Both the position numbers and the translations under genes were made by a program. The notes under the pieces are model-generated. The model saw nothing but the letters and a program-made list of their open reading frames with translations. It made no database searches and was not told the DNA's origin. Shown piece after piece: positions 45,671 through 58,120 of a stretch of DNA of 64,000 nucleotides. Source of the DNA: Pseudofabraea citricarpa (lineage: Eukaryota > Ascomycota > Leotiomycetes > Helotiales > Dermateaceae); the NCBI GenBank assembly GCA_029641185.1, contig JAPWGK010000003.1, forward strand, positions 1,922,001-1,986,000, given 5' to 3'. The number at the start of each line of letters is the position of its first letter. Position 1 is the first letter of the stretch.

Positions 45671-48425
45671 AAAAAAAGCTAACTTCTTAGTAAAACTATT
45701 AGAAATACTTATATACGAAATATCTCTAATATTTAATAAGTATATCCTCTAATAAAATCGTAATAATTTCTTATTATTACTTTAAAAGAGATAAGATAAA
45801 AAGATATAACTTATTAACTTAGATTTATCCTTTAATTAAGAGAATTACTAATAATAATATACCTAAGATATATATATAATAAGTATTTATTAACCTAAAG
45901 TTATTTTTAATCTTTTTATTATCACTTAATACTAAAAGCTAATTCTTATAAAAATTATAAAGTTAAATACTTATTTAAAGTAATAAATAAATAACTTAGA
46001 TTAAGGGATTTATTATATTCTCTCTTAACTTATCTTATATAAAGTTATTTATATTTATAGATAAATTATTTATAAATAATAAGAACCTAAGTTTTTAACT
46101 TAGGTTTATTATTTTACTAATAATCGAATCCTAAATAATAATAAAATAAGATTTAATAACTTTTTTATTTATATACGAACTAAATAAGTTTATTCTTAGA
46201 GGAAATATAATTTACTAGAATAATATAAAAAGTAAGAGAGTTATAAGAAGCGTACTTATATTAGAAATCTATAATATAATAATAAAAGTTAATATTATTA
46301 TTATTATTATTAGTAATATAATTAATAAAATAATATTATAATTAAACCTTCTACTAAGACTTATAATTATATATATTAATTCGTATTTATTATACGAATA
46401 TCTTATAAAGCTTAGAATTACTAAGGAGAAACACCTAATAATTAATATTATAATATTATATTAATTATATAAGAAAAAAAAGCTTATAAAAGTTTATTAG
46501 ATAAATAAACTTAATAATTTAACTAATATTATAATAAAAAAGAAAGCTAATAATACTCTTAAAAAGTTCCTTAATAATAATAAGATTTCTATATAAATTA
46601 ATAGGTAAGTTAAAAGAAAAGAAAAATAACTAAAGGATAAGAATTTTTATATATTATTATATTAATTTTATTTTTAGAATTTATTTTCGTTTATTTTTTA
46701 GTTACTTATTTAAATATTTATTTATTTAAAATTAGGAAAAGTAAATAAATATTATTTTTATATAAAAATAAAAAGCTAAGTAAAAAGAAAAAGAACTAAG
46801 ATAAAATAATACTAGTATTAGTTTATTATTATTACTTTTATTATTACTACTAGTATTATTATAAGAGTTACCTAAAATATAATTAAGATTACTATTATTA
46901 TTATTATTACTAGAACTACTAGATTAATAATTAATATTATTATTATTCTCTAAATTAGTCTAAGTATTATAAAATTAGTAATATTTCTAATACTAGAGCG
47001 TGTATAAACTAAGCTATAAGAAGAATTATTTTTTTTAGTAGTTAATTAAGTAAAGGTAATATAATAAGTCTCCTAATATAATTACTATTAGGTAATTATA
47101 GCTTTTACTTATTTAATAATAATAAGAAGAATAAGATTAAAATATTTATAAGTACTAGGATAATATCTACTAGAGAGATCTTAATAAGAAATATTATACG
47201 AATTTATTATAACTTATAAACCTAATAAGAAAGAAACTATTATCTAAAGTTAATTAATTATATAATATAAAAGAATTATTTATAAAATAAACTTATAATA
47301 CTTATAATAATAACTAGATTAACTTATTAGATATCTTTTATATATTTTACTATTAATCTTAAGTTCGTATATATAATAAGATAAAAAGTAAGACTTATAA
47401 TAACTACTAGAAATATATATAATATACTACTAGTTTATTTATAAATAATCTACTTTTTCTAAAGATTAAACTAGAAGACTAAGGATATATTAAGGATAAG
47501 TTTAATTAATATATATACTAAGTAGATTATATCTTCTAGATATAATAAGAATAATAGCTTTATATAATTATTCTTAGAGCTAATATTACTAAAAGAGATA
47601 ATTAAATTTAGCTAAATAATAAATAATAATAGTATAATAAATAATAAGTAACTAGGAGTACTAGAAATAAACTTATATTACTTCTTTTATTATATATATT
47701 AAATATATAATCTTATATTTCTAGGATAAAGTTATTAAAATTATCCTAATTAATTATATTAAGAAGATTATAATCTTCTTTATAATTAGATATTATATTT
47801 TCTATAAGACTAAGTTAATAACCTAAAATATACTAAAAGTAAGGGTATATAATATAAAAGTAATATATATAAAGTTAGAGAGAAAGAAGAAAAAGAAGAG
47901 AGATAAATAATTAGTTATAAGTATAAAAAAGAAAGAAGTAAAGTTTAGTTATTAATAGAAAAGAAAAAAGAGGTTAAGTAGAAAATTCCTAGGTATTTAT
48001 AATTATAAGAAGACTAAGTAGCTACTTAAGTAATAATTTACTTAGTATAAAATAATTTACTTAACTTCTAAGGTAATTTATAATTACTAAATATTAATTT
48101 ATATAATTATTAGCTTTATTTATTAAGAGATAAAATTAATAGTTTACTTAAGTTAAAAATACCTTCTAGAACCCTAGTACGCGACTTACTAATATTATAT
48201 AATATTTTTCTTATACTTATTTAGCAGATTATTTTCTTATATTAAGTATTTTCTTATTTATATTTCTTATATTTATAAGTTTAGCGTTTATAAGTATTTA
48301 TCTTTAGTTTCTTAGTTACTTATACTTTCTTAGTAGTAATTATCTATAATATTATACTTATATAATATTACTTTATATAAGATATAATCTAATTTAATAT
48401 TTTTTAAAAAAGAAAGAATTACTAG

Positions 48426-48622
48426 TATTAGGAGGATTATATACTTTTTATTTATATTTCTTAAGTTATAAGTATTCGATTAAGTCTTAGTACTTTATAT
48501 AAATAATATATTATATATATATTAATATATTTGTAGATAAATTAACTAAGTATTAATATATATTTATAATTATATACGTGTTATTTATATATATATATAA
48601 CTATAAGATAGTTATACTAATA
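48426..48622 (+). repeat. 3' LTR of the copia element
   Basis: 197 bp copy of the 5' LTR without the 12 bp insertion. It retains a few more C and G bases (TATTAGGAGGATTATATAC, TATACGTG), so it is slightly less mutated than the 5' copy. Confidence 0.8.
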
Positions 48623-51030
48623 TTATATTTATTATTTTAGAAAACTTATTAATATAAAGATAGGTTTTATATTAATAATAAAGATTTAAACTTATTATTA
48701 ATAATATATAAGTATTAAAGATTTTTATTTATATTTTAATCTAAAAATATCTTATTTAGATTTAATAAAAGTATTATTTAAATAAATTAATATATCTAAG
48801 ATTACTTAAGGTTTCTTATTTTATAAAATAAATAAATATAATTACGTTTTACTTAAGAATAAATACTTAGTAAGTAATACGTTTTAAATAATATATATAT
48901 ATTATTACTAATATATATTTATAAGATATTAGATTATTTACTAAATACTTTTATTAAAATATACTAGATATTAATAAAGATTATCGTTTATATAATATAT
49001 ATTTTTTTTATTATAAAAGATATTAATAATTATATTTAGAAGAAGGATAAAATCTTTTAAATATATATAATTAAGGTAATTAATTTATTACTTTTAATAT
49101 TTTTATAATCGTTTAATATTTAATTAGTATTAATAATAATCTTTTATAAAAGCGAGAGGATTTTATAAACCTAGTATACTAGAATATAAGAGTTTATCTT
49201 ACTTATAATAAGAATTATAATTATTTATAAAAAAGATAAAAATACGTTTATAATAAATATATTATATAATAATAAAAAGTTTTTTTTTTCGTTTATAATA
49301 AACGATTAAACTATAAATTTTTTATATATTTAAGGTAGAATTACGTTCTTAACAAAGATTTTTATTAAGAATTATTTATAAAGTAAAAGAAATTATTAAA
49401 AATAAACTTTTATCTTAATTTTTATAATATCTTAAATTTTTTAATAAAAACAAAAAATTATAAATAAGTATTATTTTTAGTAATAAAAAAAAGCTTATTT
49501 ACTTACCTAATACTTTATTATAAATAATTATCTTTTAATAATAATATCCTTAGATTCTTTATTATTAATAATATTCTTATTATATTTATTATTACTAATT
49601 TCTTTAGTCTTAATAATTTTATTAAAGAAAAAGCTATTTTTATTAGTAATATAAATTTTTTAAAGATAAGACTTAGTATTTAGGAAGTCTTTTTTTTATT
49701 AATAATAAAGAATATATTTAGTAAAAACAAATAAATAACTTATAATTATTATAAGAATACTTTTATTTATAAACTTTAATAATAAGAAAATAAATACTTA
49801 GTAAAAATAAGAAAGTAACTTAAGATTAATATTATAAGAGTTAGGTTTTTTTTCTTTATTAATAATAAAGAAAAATAATAGTTAAGAATAAAGATATAAC
49901 TTATAAGAATATAAGAAATACTAATAAAATTTATATTATTAATAAAAATCTTTATAATTTTAGTATAATATAATTCTATTATAATATCCTAAAATATTTA
50001 TTAATAATAAAAATAAGAAGATAATATTATTAGAAATAAAATATAAGTAAAAACAAAGATTTATCTTATAAATATATTTATATAATAATAAATTCTTATT
50101 ATTAGTATTAATAATAAATTAATCTAAAGTACTAGTATATCTTAACTTACTTAAATATTTATTAAAAACGAATATTTTAAGGATAAGATTATTTATTATA
50201 AATAAATATATAACTTATAACTAATATATTAGAGTAACTTTATATAATAAACTCGATTATTCTTATTAAAAGTCTAAAAAAATCGTTTATTTATTATTAA
50301 TAAAGAAAAAAAGTAATTAATAATAAATATATATCTTAAGTATTTCTTTAGATAAGAATTATCCTTATTTAAAGGGTTTTTTAGGTCCTAGTATTATATA
50401 TAAGTATTCTTATAATTATTAATATTTATTAGAAATAAATAAAAAAAATAAGTAAGAATAAAAATATAACTTATATAATATTTATTAACTATAAGATAAT
50501 AGAATCCTAGCTAATTATTATCTTCTTAATAGATTTATTAATATTATAATACGTAACTTTAATTTTCTAAGGTATTTTATTATTATAAATAAAGAATTTA
50601 ATTAATATTAATAAAAATAAGAAAAAAACTTTAGTAAGATTAAAAAAATTATAATATTATTTTCTTATCTAATTAGCTTATTACTACTAAATATATTATA
50701 AATAAAGAAATAAGAAATCTTAACTAAAATTATTTCTAATAAGAAAATAATATAAATCTTATATACTTATATAAGATTTATATATTATTACTAAAAGAAA
50801 CAATATATATACTTTATATACTTATATATATAATACTAGTAAATATATAAGGCGTATATATATTTAGTAGAAGAAGAAGGATTAATTAAACGTAAAAGAT
50901 AAAAGGATATTAATAAAAGTTATTAGTATTATAATATTAATACTAAGGATTAACTTATAAGAAGGTAGTTAAGTTAATAAAAGAAAAGAAAAGGAAGAGA
51001 AAGAAAAAGAGGTTATTTAGGTTATATAAA

Positions 51031-52952
51031 GCTTCGCTTAATTAGGACTAGTATAAGCTAGTATAATACGTGATAGTTATAGGGTATTATAAGACCTCGC
51101 TTATATATTATCTTATTACTAACGTATTATTCTCTACTAAAACCTCGGTAATACGGTATACCCTTAGAACGCTACCTTATAGGGATAAAACTCGCTTATA
51201 TAACAAAGAATCTTATAGCGTATATTTCTATAAAGAAGTAGAGGCAGAGGTAGTACTTGCGTGCTCCGTCCTGCTTACAGTGTGGCCCTATTATTACTGC
51301 AATCCGCCCCCTCCACCCGCAAGCCCCCCTCCCCTGCCCCCCCGTTCATTCCGCCGAGAGCGAGCACCACCATCGCTTCTTCTACTTCTATTCTTGCCAT
51401 CGCCATCGCCATTGTTGCCATCATCATAATGCTGTCTGTATGTGGGCTCCCGTTGCTGGTTGCTGGTTGCTGGTTGGCTCTCAGCTTGCGCCAGATGCCG
51501 AATACGACAACCCGATCGAGTCCGTCGCTGTCGTCCCAGTCACCCAGTCACCCAGTGACATACCAGTGCTCGTTACTGTCGCTATCTGCATGACTTGACA
51601 CAAGACACGGCAATCGGGCAATGTAGCCGGCATTGGCATTGAACCATCAGTCAGCTACGGAGTCCGCACTTGTCCATGCGATGATGGTGGCTTGTGACTG
51701 GCACGCTCTCCTACTCACAACCCTACGGAGTACACACTGCACAGCGCACATCTGCTCATCCCGGAAGGCAAAGAGAGTCAAGAGCCAGGATTACAGCAAT
51801 GCTCCGCCTTCGCAACAGCTTCCTGTGGGCTGGAGAAGCATCGTCATAGCCGATCAACGGCAAAGAGCCGCAACTCCCGGCAGGGATCTGGATCTAAGGC
51901 AATCCAAGCGAGGAGGCTCAATCAATTATTGTCAGCAATGACTTTGCTGCTGCCGATCACTCACTAGTAACTGACGACTTGCCGAAGATGCCCTCGATAC
52001 GAGAGAACGGGAGGGTACAATAATGCAGTGCCTTAGCTATGGTGCAATGCGCATACCGAGGTACTGTACCGTAGTGCATACAGCTCTTCTCTTCCTTCTC
52101 GGACTCTACGGATACCGCGGAAAGAATCACTGTCAGATTTACTTGACTCGCCTTTTGGACCACGGCTCTGTACAGATACTGAGAGCTGGCTCGGGTTGTC
52201 AGGCAGGTGAGCGCCAGAAGGAGCCTGATCCGCCTCCCAGTTCATTGCATTCAGATGTCTTCTTCCAAACGCCTCTGGCATCCTGATAAGTAATCATCGA
52301 TAGTCAATAGTCTACAATGCTTGCTGAGTTTGTAGAAGGGTCCAAGCCAAATTCCGAGGAACAACCGGGTAAGTTCAGCTGTGCCAGCATTTCGACCGGT
52401 CGGCTGAATGAATATTGCCGTCCGTACGGCACTTACTACAACCACATGCGACAAGCGAGTCTCCGGCGGAAACCAAATAGTCGACACGACTCTTTACTTG
52501 GACGGCAAGGAGAACAGCATTCTGGAAAATCACTACAAAATTGCGATGGGTGGTTTGTATTTGTATGCGTACATGTCCAAGTGACATTGCTGGTACTAAG
52601 CCGTTCATGAAAAACCGCAACTCTATACTCAAAAGTCTCCGTGCGGACCATATTCAAGCCGACCGAAAGCGGAAAAGTGCGATTCTGTTTCCAACAATTC
52701 CTACAGTCCCTTAATATCAATGCCCCAAAGTCAAAACCAGCAGGGCAGTTCTAAAGGTTCTATCCTATCAAAAGCATGGTACATGCTACAAACAGCACTC
52801 GGCCCATGAGAAACAGTGACACAAAGATCAGATGTTACCCGCTGGGCCCGTGAACGACTACCGCCCACCAGGAAAGCCCAAGTCATTAAAATTTAACTTT
52901 CCCCATGTTCATTGGAAAAGGGGCTTCAACAATGCTCAATTCGTTTGGAGTA
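51031..52952. other. 1.9 kb right flank of the A+T block
   Basis: 51,031-51,250 is transitional, again low in TpG with CpG kept. Then normal composition with simple repeats: TTGCTGG units at about 51,452-51,476 and CACCCAGT units near 51,540. Short Pro/Ser-rich frames at 51,070-51,600 have no family likeness. No gene recognised. Confidence 0.5.
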
Positions 52953-54592
52953 CTACCCTCTACAGACCTTGGCGATTCTAGCTTGGGTTAGCAAACGCAC
53001 TGGGACGGCTACATGGTTCCTACCTTCGTATTCCTTCTTCCAGCGTTTGTTTATCCACACTGAAGATGACTCGAAACCAGCCAGGTCTTTCAGCTTTGTA
53101 GTTAAAGCCGCTTGACAAGACAACGCCATGCTGTTCAAGTTGACTAGAAAGAGACTTCTCAGCCTTCCAGCCATCTTCATCGGCAGTCTGGACAGCAAGG
53201 AAGGGGGCAAGATCGATCCAGATGAAAAAACCTGCGTTTCTATGGATATTGTTGGTAAATGTCCTATTCATGGCATTAGAGATCCACCAGGGAGCGCTTA
53301 CCCATCTCGATAATAATCAATGCCAGCCTTATCAAGAAGTGCTGTAGAGAGCTTATAATTCTCTCCGAGTAAAACACGACTTTTTCGTGTGTACCCGCCT
53401 ACAAACCGCTTATCCTCTAGGATAGCAGTCGCAATTGCACAGGATAGTTCCGACGGCCAATGAAAGCGACTGAAAGAGTCAGTTAATACCAACAGTGTGC
53501 CGGGTAATTCCTACCCGATTGCTTGTGTAGCAGCAGTCATCGCTTCATTCTTTGTGATCAAACAGCCAAGTCTAAGTCCCGCAGCACCAAAATCCTGTAT
53601 GATCACTTAGGCGTCTTGCTTTTTGAATCAACAATGGAAGAAAGAACCAGGCCAGTTACCTTGCTCATTCCATACATTACATGTAGGAGATTTGTGTCCA
53701 ACAAACCTGTTGGGTTAATGCTCAAAACACTCGTGAAAGGTGTCTTTTCCCTCTCTCCCTCTATGCCAAAAACAGAAAGCGCATACACTTCGTCGCTTAT
53801 AAGATGGATACCATATTTCTGACAGAGTTGAAATAGTGCTATCAATGTTTCAGCCGGATAGCATCGCCCTAACGGGTTATGTGGGTTGCACAGCAGAAGA
53901 ACTTTGATTTTGATCCCCTCTTTCTGTGCTTGCAAGTATGCTTCCTCATACTTAGCAACAGCATTAGGGCTAAATTGATCGGTTTCGGAAAATGAAGTAT
54001 ACACCAGTTTGCATCTGTGGTTTTCAGCACTACTGTAGAATACCAGCAACCAGTTTACTCACTTCGACTTCGTCATGAGATCACCGTAGAAGGATCCATA
54101 AATTGGACGTCCTAGCAAAATCGCTTCACCTTCATCTGTTAGGTTGAATGTCATCATCTCATTCAATGCAGTGATACCGGTCGTGAAGGTAATCTGGTCA
54201 ATAGTCACGGGAGAGAATGGCGAGAAGTTATCGTTAATGTGAGAAGCCATGGCATTTCGAAGCCTTCGCGTCCCAACTGGGCCCTCGTTATATGTTATGC
54301 TGACGGGATCGAACGCATGCTAAGACTTGGTCAAAATCGATATGCTCGACAAAATATTAAACACGCACATGGCTGTTGATGTATTTAAGAAGTACATCTT
54401 GCATTAGAAACTGTTCCTGGTAAGCTGGGTCTCGTTATACATTTACACTCGTGGAAGACGCACGTTTTCGGCATTTGCAAAACTGACAAGTCCCTGAGGA
54501 TTTGTGGCTTTGTTGTATGCTTCCTTCTTCTCCTTGAGATATCCGGACATCAGCCCGGAATCTGCATGTGCCTGACCTCTCGTGGATAGCAT
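52953..54592 (-). CDS. PLP-dependent aminotransferase class I/II, ACC-synthase-like
   Basis: Eight exons: 54592-54464, 54416-54369, 54319-54063, 54014-53660, 53594-53515, 53469-53302, 53239-53024, 52977-52953; introns 45-65 bp; phases consistent; 425 residues. Motifs: SGLMSGYLKEKKEAY, LVSFANAEN, ITYNEGPVGTRRLRNAMA, ITFTTGITALNE, GEAILLGRPIYGSF, LLLCNPHNPLGRCYP (Asn for PLP), LISDEVYALS (Asp and Tyr), and MYGMSKDFGAAGLRLG with PLP lysine Lys263; then NAGFFIWIDL and RPGWFRVIFS with the carboxylate-binding Arg. This is the fungal branch related to 1-aminocyclopropane-1-carboxylate synthase; members occur in secondary-metabolite clusters and few make ethylene precursor. The final 25 bp exon (IAKVCRG) is the weakest call. 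Divergent from the kinase-like gene. Confidence 0.9.
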
Positions 54593-55233
54593 TGCGATGT
54601 CTTGTTTGTGTCAACTACCTTTGATGTGATACAGAGCAATTCAGAATCCGTCTATGGTCAACAAACACTTATTCAAGGTAAGGAAGTCATTTCTTATATC
54701 CTCAATTTGAAGCTAGTACGCCTTTCGTGTCGTTCGTTTCCCGACGGGGTTGTTGCCTAAAACCCAATGATCTATTAAGCATCACCGGCGTAATACCAAA
54801 AAGGCTTCTGGAAAATTCCTTCCCACCAGATCATCACGGTGGAAATGTTTATCGCGGATCGGGCCTTGCAGAAACCCAAAATCGAAGAAAAGATATCATG
54901 ATCTTCTATCGCCTTATGTTACAGTAAGTTCGTTCATTCCCGCTGAGCCCCTGCAACACCCCGCATGTCATTGACCCATTGACCCCGCCCCGCTTACATA
55001 TTCTAGTTCTAGTTCTGGGTATGCTCTGCAGCCACATCCACTGCGCCTCATCAGCAAGAACTTCTCAGCCGTATTACGGCGAGGCAGTGTTAGAAATTGT
55101 CAAAAATTACATCTTGTCGATTCGAGGCTCGCTCTCCAGAGTCTCTTCTCCCCCTCCCACCGAGCCTATGTTGTGACTCAATCGCGCTCGCGCCCTGAAC
55201 AATTGCGCCGATATAAGCCAGCTTTCACATGCG
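54593..55233. promoter_or_regulatory. Divergent promoter, aminotransferase and kinase-like gene
   Basis: 641 bp between outward-facing starts. No ORF of note; specific sites not assigned. Confidence 0.5.
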
Positions 55234-57286
55234 ATGGCCGACGACGGATGGCACCTTGCACGCCCTGCGACTGAAGTGCGCGAGGAGGAGCAGATCGCAC
55301 AATGGGAGAAGTCCAAAGGGCATTGGTCCGGTGTGGGAAAGCATCCCACAAACTTCAGCGACCATAAAAAGTTACACCTGGTTCCGCGACAAGAGCTGGG
55401 CTCTGGATCTTATGGCGTCGTCGAGCGCATTACCTGTGGCACCGTCACTATGGCACGAAAGCAGTATGATCGCACATACCCATACTACGAATCCATACTA
55501 ATATTTCGCTCTATCAAGTGTCAAACCGAAACGACGAATCGGGCTTACCATCGAGAAGCTGCGTGAGGAAGCCAACGTAATGGACCGATTAGAACACAAA
55601 CATATTTTGAAATTGATTGGCACGTACACCTCAGGGAAAAGCAATCTCTACTTGCTACTATACCCTGCAGCCGTCTGCGACCTACACAGATTTCTTGAAG
55701 ACTTGGACGAGAGCTGCGCAGACGAGGAAGATGCGCATGAGAGGCTTCGGTTGTTGGGATTGACAAACCAAGGCAATGCGACAATGACGGACAAGAAATC
55801 TGGATCACAACAAATTAAACCTCGTGGTTTTCTGCAGCAGATTATGGGATGTATTACAGAGGCTCTCATATATGTCCATGACAAAGGAGTTCGGCACCTG
55901 GATCTGAAGCCGAAGAATATTTTACTTGATCGTGGGCGTGTCTACCTGGCCGATTTTGGCATTGCGAGAGACGTACGAGAAATGGAGGATACCATCTACA
56001 CAGACCCAAAACGATATGGCAGTCTTGGATGGAGAGCTCCCGAAGTTGTCGAACAATCGGACCATCATTTATCAAGTGCGGATATCTATTCTCTTGGTTG
56101 TATCTTCCTCCACATCGCGACAGTTCTACACGGCGATACATTGGAAAGTTGTCAAATCGTCATGGACGAGTCTTCAGATTGGCCAGAAAAGTACGAGAAA
56201 ATCCAAAGATACCTGATGGAGCTGCGAGCGAGGGTTGCGAAAGAAGAATTTGAGAATGAAGACTTGCCAACATTCAATGTCAAGCACATTCTAGGGCTCA
56301 TCCAAGGTATGCTGAAATTTACTGCCGCCGAGAGACCGACTGCAACCAAAGTCAACAATAGGCTCTCAGAACTCGGTGGTCTGGATCAGGTTTACCATCT
56401 TCCATGCTGCCACAAAAAGAATGTACATCTTTCAGAAGTCATTAGTAAGTTCCATCAAAAGCCTTTTACATGAAATCAAGGATTAACCCGGCCAGATTCA
56501 AAGCTGAAAACTCTCCACCACGATAAATGTGTAGCCGCCGCTAAAGCTACTCAATTAGAATCTGAAAATGCGAAGCAACAAGAAAAAATCAAGGTTCTCG
56601 AGGAACTCAACGGGACATGGGAACGACGTCTTGAGAATGAAATGAACCATGCAGGAAAGCAGTACCAAGCCTTGAAGGAAAGATTGAAGGCCGCTGAAGA
56701 GAAAATCAAAGCTTTGGAGGCAGATACCCCGAGGCACAACCAGTATCGACGACCACAACACAACAAGAGCAAAAGCAAAACTAATTTCTTTATGAATACA
56801 CACCGGCTTCTAAGTGGAAATGAAAGAGGAAGAGGAACCCAGCAGCCGCTATTTGGCCAAGAAGGGAATGGCACAGTTTTTGTTGCTGGAACTACAGAAC
56901 TACAGAGACGGCCAAGTAACATTCCACTCCCTATTCGGCCATCTACACCACTGCGCACACCGACCACTCCTCCAAGACCATTTTATTCACGCGACTCGGG
57001 TAGTAATACCAGCACACTAGCCAGTTCGATACACTCAACATTTTCACGTGCTAGCACCAAGACAAATGAATCCGCAAGTTCTGTTGGCGATGCTACTATA
57101 AGGAGTGTGTCGCCTCCTAGCCCCTTGAGATCAAAACCTCAGGACTCAACAGCAATTCTTGCAGACTTGCGAATTCCAGATCAACTCGCTTCACAAAAGC
57201 CACAATCGAATACTGGAGCTATAATTAAGGAAAATTCTGGACTGAAGCCTTCGTATGCGAAAGCCGTTTCTGGCGGTGCAGGTTGA
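55234..57286 (+). CDS. Protein kinase-like protein with coiled coil and disordered tail
   Basis: Exons 55234-55463, 55519-56444 and 56496-57286 with introns of 55 and 51 bp give 648 residues. Kinase landmarks: glycine loop ELGSGSYGVVE (residues 54-64), Lys76 in TMARKH, a likely helix-C Glu in KLREEANVMDRL (Glu94/95), catalytic loop HLDLKPKN (203-210), DFG at 222-224, and APEVVEQ at 250-256, then DIYSLGCIFLHI. HRD is HLD, but the catalytic Asp205, Lys207 and Asn210 remain, so activity is plausible. A coiled coil (about 400-455: QLESENAKQQEKIKVLEEL, KERLKAAEEKIKALEA) and a Ser/Thr/Pro-rich tail follow. This architecture is common among expanded, lineage-specific fungal kinases. ATG 55234 is used; the nearby ATG at 55229 is out of frame. 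Confidence 0.85.
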
Positions 57287-58120
57287 AGTGTCAACTTTAT
57301 GGAAGAAAAGCGCAAATACCATAAAGCTTTAGCTATGAAACACAAGCTACTCTTGTGGCTTTAAGTTAGGTGCACATATCACAGATAGCTGGCTATATTG
57401 GTACTATTCCAACTTCTTGGCTTGCCAAGATACGGCATCTTATATATATTAGGGCATCAAAAGACGGATATACGAGAAATACGATTTATGAAGACTATAG
57501 TAATAAAAATCTTTTAGACCACTTGAGCAGCCTCAAACACGTATGTTAGCCAATCAAAGGATGAGTCAATTTGTGGACAGACTTCGTCGCTTACCTGCCT
57601 ATCTTTCGAAACAAAGCAGTCGCGTTAGCGAGCTCGTTGATGACAACTGGCATCTCGTCAACTGGTGGCCGAAATCTATAAGCCCTGTTACGAAACAGTA
57701 TTACAGGTTTGTACCCAAGGGACTGCCACACTCAGCGGCCCCTCTAGGCTTACAATCAGCCTGAAATAAGTGGTCATATCTTCGGAATACCGACGCCCAA
57801 CAATAAGCGAGAAGATAAGCTACGGGACTGTAAGGGATTCCAATCCCACTTTTGCGGGGCAACACCTATCTCCTGCCCATGTTGCGTCGTAGATCTGATG
57901 CTTTACGCCGCGGTCTCTGTGCAGGCCGATCGATAGCTATCTGTCTTGTATCGATAAGTACCAAGTGGGGTGGGAGGGGTATGATGCATGAGGTGTATAA
58001 CGTCGCTATCTCAACCTTCGTCGCGTCTCCCCAAACCAAAATTTTCCTTTCTTTAAACTTTCACATTTCTAACCCTCATCTCAAAGCTCCTCTATTCCAA
58101 TTCTCCTTCAATAAGCAACC
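57287..58120. other. 834 bp intergenic, promoter of the RutA-like gene
   Basis: Contains a perfect 7 bp inverted repeat TCTTGGC-TT-GCCAAGA at 57415-57430, possibly a terminator or binding-site palindrome. A 73-codon frame at 57543-57764 has no recognised domain. Confidence 0.5.

Larger units (their letters stand above)
40711..48622 (+). mobile_element. Ty1/copia-type LTR retrotransposon, RIP-inactivated
   Basis: A 7.9 kb element bounded by two direct repeats (40711-40919, 48426-48622) and flanked on each side by TTATA (40706-40710 and 48623-48627), consistent with a 5 bp target duplication. The repeats begin TATT and end AATA, as TG..CA would after C-to-T and G-to-A mutation. Between them, on the plus strand, an integrase-like segment (43,892-44,470) comes before a reverse-transcriptase-like segment (45,040-45,670); integrase before reverse transcriptase defines the copia order. 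Both are full of TAG/TAA stops. A purine run AAAAAAGAAAGAA at about 48,403-48,416 may be the former polypurine tract. Confidence 0.8.
37730..51030. repeat. RIP-degraded A+T-rich repeat block, 13.3 kb
   Basis: A+T is by eye above 80% throughout. There is no reading frame of even 60 codons on either strand across the block. TpG and CpA are almost absent (for example none in 45,001-45,300) whereas CpG, CC and GG persist. That is the outcome expected when CpA is converted to TpA on both strands, the preferred RIP target. Contents: a copia-type retrotransposon at 40,711-48,622, apparently inserted into older, unrecognisable repeats at 37.7-40.7 and 48.6-51.0 kb. Confidence 0.92.

Noticed and set aside
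51070..51598. Three overlapping Pro/Ser-rich frames of 110-119 codons
   Set aside because: They overlap in different frames, consist of low-complexity C-rich sequence, and lack introns, domains or protein-like composition.
57543..57764. 73-codon frame between kinase and RutA-like genes
   Set aside because: Protein-like in part (LVNWWPKSISPVTKQYY) but no homology recognised and no intron or start support.
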